NCBI GenBank assembly: GCA_947167415.1
Contig: CAMVHY010000097.1
Location: forward strand, 1 to 5,946
From: an uncultured Clostridia bacterium
GTDB lineage: Bacteria; Bacillota; Clostridia; Lachnospirales; CAMVHY01
Direction: 5' to 3'
Length of the DNA stretch: 5,946 nt
The notes under the pieces are model-generated. The model did not search any database and was not told the DNA's origin. It saw only the letters and a program-made list of their open reading frames with translations. Position 1 is the first letter of the stretch. Each line of letters starts with the position of its first letter. Positions 1-5,181 of this stretch are shown here, one piece after another. The position numbers and the translations under genes were made by a program.

Positions 1-396
1 CTACATCAAAAAGCAGGATCGAAAAATGTATATGAGTTGCACGGAAGCGTATTAAGAAATTATTGCGTTAAGTGCAAAAAATTTTATAGCGCTGAATATA
101 TATTTGATAGCAACGATATTCCGAGATGTGATTGCGGAGCAGTGATAAAACCTGATGTAGTTTTATACGGGGAAACGCTAAATTACCAAATATTAAATGA
201 TTCAATAAAGGCAATTTCTGAGGCAGATTTATTAATTGTTGCAGGGACATCGTTGACCGTAAATCCTGCCAGCGGATTAATAAATTATTTTAAAGGCAAA
301 AATTTAGTCTTAATAAATAAAGATTCTACGTTTTATGATCAAAAGGCGGATTTAGTGATAAATAATAGTTTGGGCAAAGTGTTTGAGAAGATATAG
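1..396 (+). CDS. cobB: Sirtuin (Sir2-family NAD-dependent protein deacylase), 3' part only
   Basis: The reading frame is open from base 1, so the gene starts upstream of the window; 131 codons remain of a family usually near 240 residues. The window opens inside the canonical LHQKAG motif. It is followed by ELHGS, which carries the catalytic His, and by a zinc ribbon with paired cysteines (CVKC, then CDC). Then come KPDVVLYGE and the NAD-binding motif VAGTSLTVNPASGL, and finally an ADLVI segment typical of the sirtuin C-terminus. Known for the family: sirtuins remove acetyl or other acyl groups from lysines using NAD, releasing nicotinamide and O-acyl-ADP-ribose, in the cytoplasm. The motifs are those of ordinary deacylases, not the macrodomain-linked ADP-ribosylating SirTM type. 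The visible catalytic part looks intact. An internal TTG at 37 would only give a truncated protein and is not the start. The symbol cobB follows general bacterial usage and is not a strict orthology claim. Confidence 0.93.
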   Translation, partial: LHQKAGSKNVYELHGSVLRNYCVKCKKFYSAEYIFDSNDIPRCDCGAVIKPDVVLYGETLNYQILNDSIKAISEADLLIVAGTSLTVNPASGLINYFKGKNLVLINKDSTFYDQKADLVINNSLGKVFEKI

Positions 397-441
397 TAGC
401 AATAAAATTGTTGGATAATATTATTTAATATCTAGGCGAAA

Positions 442-459
442 AAATTTACATGTGAATTT
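442..459. terminator. Possible bidirectional terminator between convergent genes
   Basis: An AT-rich inverted repeat (AAATTTA, loop CATG, TGAATTT, with one G-T pair) lies between the stops of the sirtuin gene and the convergent minus-strand gene. Read on the minus strand it runs straight into six T; on the plus strand GATTTTT follows. The position between two gene ends fits a shared terminator. The stem has almost no G-C pairs, so it would be weak. Confidence 0.35.
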
Positions 460-480
460 GATTTTTAAAAAAAATATTTT

Positions 481-921
481 TTAGTAAAGCTCGGCCTGTG
501 CCAAAGCATTATTTATCCCCGATAATAAAATTTTTTGTGTTACCGTTTGATTTTCTTGTGGAATAATATTTAAATTTTGATACTTAATTATTTCGCTTGC
601 AAGATTTTTCATCGTTGGTTTTAACAATGGATAAAAAATTTGTTGTGCATGGTTTAATTTATTTAAGTCGATGGCTAAAATTTTATTTTCATCAACACTG
701 ACTTTAATTTGAATCGGTTTTTTATATAAAATTATTTGCGAAAAATAATCTCCGGGAATATAAAGTGAACTTGACGTTTCTTTTTTTATATCAAGTGGAT
801 TTAATTTTTTTTTGTATTTCCAGAAAATAGACATAAACATTATTGCCAAAATTAAAATCATAACTACAGAAAAATTTATAATTTGTCTTATATGCAGTAC
901 AAATATTTTTGTAGTCACCAT
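481..921 (-). CDS. Small membrane-anchored protein with degenerate FMN-binding-like domain
   Basis: The product has 146 residues. Residues 14-34 form one hydrophobic N-terminal segment followed by the basic stretch KYKKK, so the N-terminus is probably a membrane anchor; if the charge pattern is misleading the topology could be reversed. The rest (about 53-145) has the outline of the FMN-binding domain of RnfG/NosR-type proteins: YIPGDY, a strand pair ending in QIKVSVDENKI, a helix around FYPLLKPTMKNLASEI, then TVTQKILLSGINNALAQA, which sits where the flavin-carrying SGAT(T/S) motif would be. That motif is absent here, so covalent FMN attachment is unlikely. From memory, similar short proteins with YxPGxY and YPLxxP segments are common hypothetical proteins of Clostridia; their function is not known to me. 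The ATG start at 921 has GGAGG four to five bases upstream. The gene is transcribed towards the sirtuin gene. The domain relation is inference; that it is a real gene is fairly sure. Confidence 0.72.
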   Translation of the reverse strand: MVTTKIFVLHIRQIINFSVVMILILAIMFMSIFWKYKKKLNPLDIKKETSSSLYIPGDYFSQIILYKKPIQIKVSVDENKILAIDLNKLNHAQQIFYPLLKPTMKNLASEIIKYQNLNIIPQENQTVTQKILLSGINNALAQAELY

Positions 922-1025
922 TTTGTCCTCCGGTTTGATTTTTATTTATATGAGTTTATGATCGTAAAAGAATATTTATGTGTATTTTTAATATGTAAGT
1001 ATATAAATTATTAAAAAGTGATGTT

Positions 1026-1092
1026 CTAGATAGTGTCCACATAAAAAAAATTTAAAAGAAACACAGATACATAAAGACACAACGAACATAAA
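1026..1092 (-). mobile_element. Decayed 3' end of an IS5-like element (solo remnant)
   Basis: Read on the minus strand, this stretch resembles the 3' end of the IS at 5123-5894. The segment 1092-1066 shares ATTTATGTT, then GTTGTGTCTTTATGT, with 5820-5843, with one extra base between the blocks. About 30 bases later both copies have GACACTAT followed by a stop codon, so both would encode a transposase tail ending Asp-Thr-Ile-stop. The plus-strand text CTAGATAGTGTCCACATAAA also resembles the left end of the other copy (TTAGATGCTGTTTGCATAAA). No transposase body remains. The remnant begins a few bases behind the stop codon of the ADP-ribosylglycohydrolase gene. The identification rests on short matches seen by eye in AT-rich DNA, but three related ends agree. 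Confidence 0.6.
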
Positions 1093-1097
1093 TGGAA

Positions 1098-3005
1098 TCA
1101 TTCACTCATTCCTTTATATACCAGTTCAGTATTTGGATCTGATAATAATTTATCTTTTATGCCTTCAATATTAGTCGACAAGTAATTTTCAAGTGTTTTT
1201 ACTTTAGTCTTTAATTCTTCCATTTCTCTTACTTTGAATTTATTAAGCTTATCATTTTTTATTTTTGTTTGATATTCTGCAGTAGCTTGATTGTGTTGAT
1301 TTATAGTTTCGCAATATTTTTTTTCTACTGGATAATAAGTGTCTCGCCAATAAATCAACGCCGCTTGTTTTTTGTCTTTATAAAAAGCATTTATACGCCA
1401 AAAACAAATTAAAAAATCAACAACTAACACACCAAAAAACAACAATGCAATTTGAAAAAACAATAGTTTAAACAAAATAATAGGCAGAGCAACCGAAATT
1501 ATTGGCAAAAAGACAAAAAACAAAACAAAACGCCACATCCGATTTTCCCAATACAAACCAAAAGCATTCGTATGTAATTCACCAGTAAAACCATTTTCTT
1601 TTGGCGTATCAATTTGTTTTGCCTCATATTTATATTCTTTGTCTAATACATGCCTCCAATTTGTTTTAACCGATTCTATCAGACTATTTAATAATTTTTG
1701 TTTTTCCATTTTTTCTTCAGGATTATTGATTTCTTCTATCTTGTTTTTTAAACTTTGTATAACTTCCAAAGTTTGTTCCAATTGCCAATCCAAAGGAGCA
1801 TTTTCTCGATAGTAACCTCCATATTTTTTATCAAACTGATTGCTGGTGTCAATATATTTTTGCACCTCCGAACTTGGATCGTTCTTTAGCAAATCTTTCA
1901 TTTCGTTTTGATATTCGATCGGAATCCCAGCATGTACCCCCATCATTGCATCAATTATACTCTCCAAAGTATCTGAGTCGCCACCAAAAGATTTTGCCAT
2001 AGACGATGCCTCCAAAAAACTACCTGCCTGAAGAACTATTCTTAAAGCTAAAACGGCTGTATCATCGCCTAGATTGCTACGCACAAAATTTTTCCTCAGT
2101 GTATCTAGATCTAAATTATCCATATCATAGTCATAATATTCTTTCGAATGCGGCCCTCGATTCGCAGAAATATTTTTATTTCTAAACTTGATATTTATAT
2201 AAATCTTTATATTTTCTTGATTCCAACCGATACGCGATAAATAAATAAACGTTGCAACAGCTAACGCCGATCTAAATCCGCCCTTACTATCATGTGTATT
2301 TTCAACAGCTTTTTCAACCTTATTTTCCAGATCTGCAAGATTTTTAGCCGCTAAACCGACAGCACAAATTCTCATTGGTCCACCGTTTGCATCGCTAAGT
2401 CCTAAACATTCTTGCTTGCTACGGCTTGTTTTTTTAATTTGTTTTAACCTATCATTTATTGAAATTATAGCCTGCTGATCCTTTAAATTTATTTCCTTAT
2501 TCTGCTCACCATTTATTTCTTTTAATAACTTTTTAACTCCTCCACCGAATTTTTTTAATAGATTTGGATTTTTATTTGTGAAATTTATTAATCTTGCGGT
2601 ATATGAACCCGGATTTATGTTACCATTTGGATCCTCTAAAATTTCGTTTGCAAGTTCAAGGGCACAAACACTATCATCTGTGCAATGATTATACCAACAC
2701 CGCTTCTGTATACTATTTAAAGCTTCTTGAGCTTCTTTATTGTATAAATACTTCGGATGTATCAACAATTTATTTTGTTCATCATCTTTATCTTTTTTGT
2801 AGAATACCGTTTTACTCTTAAATAATTTTTCTTTGGGAAATAGAGGACAGCATTTTAAATTTAACTTATGCAAGTTTTTATCTTTAATATAACCGACCGG
2901 AGTAATAGATTCACCAGAGTAATCTCCAGCAATACCGCTAAGTAATTTACCATTCGAATTAAATTTAATCTGATTTTTATCCATATTATTTTCGTTTGAT
3001 AGCAT
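1098..3005 (-). CDS. ADP-ribosylglycohydrolase (DraG/ARH family) with C-terminal membrane hairpin and coiled coil
   Basis: This 635-residue protein is about twice the usual family length of near 300. Family motifs appear in order: GIAGD (24-28), TDDSV (109-113), NGGPMR (207-212) followed by CAVGLA, THDS (237-240), GDDTAV (313-318), GGDSDT (341-346) and GVHAGIP (356-362). The acidic and Thr residues of TDD and GDSDT, which bind the two metal ions in DraG and ARH3, are all present, so the enzyme is probably active. The family cleaves ADP-ribose from modified proteins or related molecules; the substrate here is unknown. Insertions lie at about 45-105 and 160-205. After the catalytic domain come a helical region with predicted coiled coil (about 405-447), two hydrophobic segments (about 492-512 and 515-535) with a very short turn, and a lysine/glutamate-rich coiled coil (about 558-617). 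There is no signal peptide, so both ends should be cytoplasmic. The ATG at 3005 has AAAGGGAG seven bases upstream. Sampled block 2041-2100 has 24 G+C in 60 against 12 in 60 at 3901-3960 in the GAF gene, which hints at a different origin. Confidence 0.87.
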   Translation of the reverse strand: MLSNENNMDKNQIKFNSNGKLLSGIAGDYSGESITPVGYIKDKNLHKLNLKCCPLFPKEKLFKSKTVFYKKDKDDEQNKLLIHPKYLYNKEAQEALNSIQKRCWYNHCTDDSVCALELANEILEDPNGNINPGSYTARLINFTNKNPNLLKKFGGGVKKLLKEINGEQNKEINLKDQQAIISINDRLKQIKKTSRSKQECLGLSDANGGPMRICAVGLAAKNLADLENKVEKAVENTHDSKGGFRSALAVATFIYLSRIGWNQENIKIYINIKFRNKNISANRGPHSKEYYDYDMDNLDLDTLRKNFVRSNLGDDTAVLALRIVLQAGSFLEASSMAKSFGGDSDTLESIIDAMMGVHAGIPIEYQNEMKDLLKNDPSSEVQKYIDTSNQFDKKYGGYYRENAPLDWQLEQTLEVIQSLKNKIEEINNPEEKMEKQKLLNSLIESVKTNWRHVLDKEYKYEAKQIDTPKENGFTGELHTNAFGLYWENRMWRFVLFFVFLPIISVALPIILFKLLFFQIALLFFGVLVVDFLICFWRINAFYKDKKQAALIYWRDTYYPVEKKYCETINQHNQATAEYQTKIKNDKLNKFKVREMEELKTKVKTLENYLSTNIEGIKDKLLSDPNTELVYKGMSE

Positions 3006-3087
3006 TTACTAACTCCCTTTAATAAACTTTATTTTACAGCAATAGCGATCCGTTAAATAAAACAAACTATCAAACATTATACCTGAC

Positions 3088-3116
3088 ATGATACCATAAC
3101 ATTTATTAAATCACAA
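3088..3116 (-). promoter_or_regulatory. Candidate promoter of the ADP-ribosylglycohydrolase gene
   Basis: On the minus strand, TTGTGA (3111-3116) is followed after 17 bases by TATCAT (3088-3093), preceded by TGG, which makes an extended -10. It lies about 80 bases before the ATG. A perfect TATAAT sits slightly downstream (3076-3081) within GGTATAATG, an imperfect repeat of GGTATCATG, but I see no good -35 for it. Either could be used. Confidence 0.45.
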
Positions 3117-3165
3117 ATTTTTTTGTTTGTCAATTTCATGGTTATAAAAATTTTTGCCAACAAGG

Positions 3166-3198
3166 AAACGTGCTCGAACTCGGAGGCACGTTTTTTTT
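3166..3198 (+). terminator. Orphan rho-independent terminator on the plus strand
   Basis: Eight perfect pairs (AAACGTGC at 3166-3173 with GCACGTTT at 3186-3193) close a 12-base loop, and the stem runs into eight T (3191-3198). This is a typical intrinsic terminator for plus-strand transcription. No plus-strand gene ends nearby: upstream is the divergent 5' end of the minus-strand hydrolase gene. It may end a small RNA or stop antisense transcription before the tRNA gene. On the minus strand the hairpin is followed only by TTTCC, so it would be a poor terminator for the tRNA. Confidence 0.6.
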
Positions 3199-3275
3199 AT
3201 TTTGGGTTTATCCTTGGTCGCAAATTATAAAAATCTCGGTCGATATTTCTTTAAGATCGAAACTTATTTGTAGAA

Positions 3276-3346
3276 AGCGAATAACGGGAATCGAACCCGC
3301 CTCTCAAGCTTGGGAAGCTTGCATACTACCAATGTACTATATTCGC
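3276..3346 (-). tRNA. tRNA-Gly (anticodon CCC)
   Basis: On the minus strand a complete cloverleaf folds. The acceptor stem is GCGAATA/TATTCGC (7 pairs), the D stem GTAC/GTAT around ATTGGTA, and the anticodon stem CAAGC/GCTTG around the loop TTCCCAA, giving anticodon CCC. A 4-base variable region follows, then a T stem GCGGG/CCCGT around TTCGATT. The discriminator base is U (position 3276), as usual for tRNA-Gly. CCA is not encoded and must be added after transcription. It should read GGG glycine codons. Good TTGACA promoters lie upstream. Confidence 0.96.
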
Positions 3347-3366
3347 ATAAAATCGTATCAAGCCTG

Positions 3367-3395
3367 ATACTATCACTATAAATTTTAAATGTCAA
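3367..3395 (-). promoter_or_regulatory. Promoter of the tRNA-Gly gene
   Basis: On the minus strand a perfect TTGACA (3390-3395) is followed after exactly 17 bases by TAGTAT (3367-3372), a four-of-six match to TATAAT. The predicted transcription start falls about 10-15 bases before the tRNA 5' end at 3346, a short leader typical of tRNA genes. Confidence 0.72.
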
Positions 3396-3416
3396 GTGCA
3401 AATAAAAGCATAAAAC

Positions 3417-3446
3417 AATATGACTTTAAAAATACTAAGATGTCAA
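3417..3446 (-). promoter_or_regulatory. Possible second, upstream tRNA promoter
   Basis: A second perfect TTGACA on the minus strand (3441-3446) is followed after 18 bases by CATATT (3417-3422), a four-of-six -10. It is in tandem with the stronger promoter nearer the tRNA. The weak -10 makes it uncertain. Confidence 0.35.
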
Positions 3447-3743
3447 GCGATAAATTAATTTCCAACTCAAGAAAATTAAAACCAAGTCGATATATAAAAT
3501 TATGATATCGTTTTTTTTATTTTATATGATCGTGCGAAAAAATCTTACTATATGATTTTATATATAAATTTTTTATATATCAACGGTGTCACATTTAAAT
3601 TTAAATTAAATTTTTGGGGCCGACAATCTTATTATTGTTTTACGTTTTTATTTTATGAAAAAAATGATATTTTGATTTTAAAATTGACAATGATTTATGC
3701 TTTTGCCCATAGAAAAAAAATTTTTTTGGAGAGATGAATTAAT
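3447..3743. other. AT-rich non-coding region upstream of the GAF gene
   Basis: I see no convincing gene, RNA or repeat here apart from simple A/T runs such as those at 3552-3583 and 3594-3617. It separates the divergent tRNA and GAF-spoIIM transcription units and so should hold the promoter of the latter. The only candidate I can point to is TTGACA at 3684-3689 with a weak CATAGA 18 bases on (3708-3713), about 30 bases before the GAF start. A short open frame at 3552-3737 lacks a ribosome binding site, ends across that of the GAF gene and looks like chance. Confidence 0.5.
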
Positions 3744-4535
3744 ATGAATCATTTTTATTTTGAATTGATAATTTGTTTTATTCTATCAGCATTATTTATT
3801 GGATTGACTGTTAATTTTTTTGTTAAGAGGATTTTAAATACGTATTTGGATGAGATAAATAAAACACTAGAAAATTTAAATCTTGATTTAGATATGAAAT
3901 TAATTTATAAAATTCCGGCTTTGATTAAATTTTATGATGAGATTTTTAAGTTGCAAAAAATTTTGAAAGCCAAAGAAAAAGAACACAATGAGATTATTAA
4001 AGTTTTAAATTCAGTTGCTGTTAATACCGAGTTAAATAAATTTCTCGAGGATTTTATTCCAAAAATTTCAGCTACAACCGAAAGTTCGGCAGCAGCTTTT
4101 TATGTATTAAACGATTTTAATAATAAGCTAGAAATTAAATATTCGATGGGGTTTAATAAAAATATTTATAGAGAGTTTGATCTGGAATCAAATGAATTTG
4201 TCACGGATGATTTTGAAATGAAAATAATTAAAAATATTCCCGGTGATAGCATTTTTATGATCAAAAGTTTTTTAGGCAAAATAAAACCAAAATCATTGTT
4301 GGTAGTTCCTGTTGAAAATGAAAATAAATTAAATGGAATATTAATTTTGGTAAGTGTATATGATTATACAAATGAGCAAATCGAAATTATAAAAGCGGTA
4401 AAAAATTATATTGGAATAGCAATAAAAAACGGTTTTTCTTTTGAAAGAAAAGAACGTTTGATAAATGAATTGCAACTGCAAAATAAATTGATTCAGGATT
4501 TAAATGACACGCTCGAAAAAAAAATTAAAGTTTAG
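3744..4535 (+). CDS. Membrane-anchored GAF-domain protein without output domain
   Basis: The product has 263 residues. Residues 5-27 are a single N-terminal membrane segment followed by a basic turn (VKRI), so the rest should be cytoplasmic. Residues 30-90 are helical and charged, with a coiled-coil look (KLQKILKAKEKEHNEIIK). Residues about 95-230 look like a GAF domain: a helix bundle, SSAAAFYVLND, KLEIKYSMGF, LLVVPVENENKLNGILILV and the closing helix YTNEQIEIIKAVKNYIGIAI. GAF domains bind small ligands or mediate dimerisation in signalling proteins; no ligand can be named. The C-terminal helix (234-262, NELQLQNKLIQDLNDTLEKK) is of the kind that normally leads into a histidine kinase, GGDEF or methyl-accepting domain, but the protein ends there. 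Start: ATG at 3744 with GGAGAG ten bases upstream; the nearer ATG at 3734 stops after two codons. The stop is 23 bases before the spoIIM start, which suggests one operon. Confidence 0.8.
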   Translation: MNHFYFELIICFILSALFIGLTVNFFVKRILNTYLDEINKTLENLNLDLDMKLIYKIPALIKFYDEIFKLQKILKAKEKEHNEIIKVLNSVAVNTELNKFLEDFIPKISATTESSAAAFYVLNDFNNKLEIKYSMGFNKNIYREFDLESNEFVTDDFEMKIIKNIPGDSIFMIKSFLGKIKPKSLLVVPVENENKLNGILILVSVYDYTNEQIEIIKAVKNYIGIAIKNGFSFERKERLINELQLQNKLIQDLNDTLEKKIKV

Positions 4536-4547
4536 TTTTGAAACTTT

Positions 4548-4552
4548 GGAGG
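4548..4552 (+). promoter_or_regulatory. Ribosome binding site that fixes the spoIIM start
   Basis: GGAGG stands six bases before TTG at 4559, which is in the SpoIIM frame. The TTG at 4538 lies before this site and cannot use it. The ATG at 4555 is only two bases away and its frame ends at 4650. The site therefore favours the TTG at 4559; a second TTG at 4565 is less well spaced. Confidence 0.7.
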
Positions 4553-4558
4553 TTATGT

Positions 4559-5122
4559 TTGGTTTTGAAAAAAAAATCGCAATCAAAATTATTTTTCATA
4601 AGCTTTTTATTAATTTCAGGAACAATTTTTGGTTCGATCATAGCAAATAATTTGGATGGATTTCTAATAAACAATCTTAATGTTGCAGTTAAAAAATTTT
4701 TTTTGCAAAATCTTAAAGGTGCATGTGAAAACAGAGTAAATTTATTTGCCAACGAATTTTTTAAAAATATTAAAACGGTTTTGTTTTTATGGATTTCCGG
4801 ATTTATACCATTCGGAAATTTTTTTTTGGGCATAATATTATTTTTAAAAGGGTTATCTTACGGATTTACGTCTTCGATTTTGTTTTCAATTTATAAATTT
4901 AAAGGCGCCTTTTATATTTCGAAATTTATTTTCCCAATAAATTTTGCTTTAATGCTGATTTTTATTTTTGTCGCAAATCACAGCATAAAATTTTTTAAAT
5001 CTACGTACACACAAAATAAAAACTTATTAAAACAAAGTATGCTTGAATATGTATTTATATTTATTTTTTCCGTTTCATATGTGTTTTTAATTACGTTGGC
5101 AAATACTTATTTTTTAAATTAA
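4559..5122 (+). CDS. spoIIM: Stage II sporulation protein M (SpoIIM family)
   Basis: With the TTG start at 4559 the product has 187 residues, somewhat shorter than the about 215 of the Bacillus protein. It is very hydrophobic, with membrane segments at about 10-29, 69-95, 98-115, 118-139 and 163-184. The family signature is clear: an N-terminal segment ending in GTIFGSI, then FFKNIKTVLFLWISGFIPFG, then LFLKGLSYGFTSSI and a following KG. In Bacillus, SpoIIM is the membrane scaffold of the SpoIID-SpoIIM-SpoIIP complex that drives engulfment of the forespore by remodelling peptidoglycan; the same role is likely here if the host sporulates. Related SpoIIM-like proteins also occur in non-sporulating bacteria, so the role is not certain. 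It follows the GAF gene closely on the same strand. The final membrane segment ends at the last codon, and an IS end starts at the next base, so a few C-terminal residues may have been changed by the insertion. Confidence 0.83.
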   Translation: MVLKKKSQSKLFFISFLLISGTIFGSIIANNLDGFLINNLNVAVKKFFLQNLKGACENRVNLFANEFFKNIKTVLFLWISGFIPFGNFFLGIILFLKGLSYGFTSSILFSIYKFKGAFYISKFIFPINFALMLIFIFVANHSIKFFKSTYTQNKNLLKQSMLEYVFIFIFSVSYVFLITLANTYFLN

Positions 5123-5142
5123 TTAGATGCTGTTTGCATAAA
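5123..5142 (+). repeat. Left terminal inverted repeat of the IS
   Basis: It begins with the base after the spoIIM stop codon and matches the right end imperfectly, with one gap. It matches the solo remnant at 1026-1045 more closely (both contain TAGAT, TGT and CATAAA in the same places). Confidence 0.6.
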
Positions 5143-5181
5143 GAAAGATAAAAAAAGAAATAAACTATAAAATAAAGTATA

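Noticed and set aside
932..1020. Sigma-E-like promoter (ATATT then CATAAACT on the minus strand) for the 481-921 gene
   Set aside because: The spacing is about 10 bases, too short for the known consensus.
2594..2821. A 75-codon plus-strand open frame
   Set aside because: It is antisense to the N-terminal part of the hydrolase gene and resembles nothing.
3170..3367. A 65-codon plus-strand open frame
   Set aside because: It runs across the terminator and antisense through the tRNA gene.
3684..3713. Sporulation sigma-E promoter for the GAF-spoIIM unit
   Set aside because: CATAGA resembles a sigma-E -10, but no matching -35 lies 14-15 bases upstream; it is kept only as a weak housekeeping candidate in the non-coding entry.
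3552..3737. A 61-codon open frame before the GAF gene
   Set aside because: It has no ribosome binding site, is a Phe/Ile/Tyr-rich translation of AT-rich DNA, and overlaps the GAF ribosome binding site.
4516..4558. Slippage at a run of nine A to fuse GAF and SpoIIM
   Set aside because: Loss of one A leads into a frame that stops at 4650, and gain of one A gives a stop at once; neither reaches the SpoIIM frame.
4525..4833. A 102-codon minus-strand open frame
   Set aside because: It is antisense to spoIIM, which has a clear family signature.
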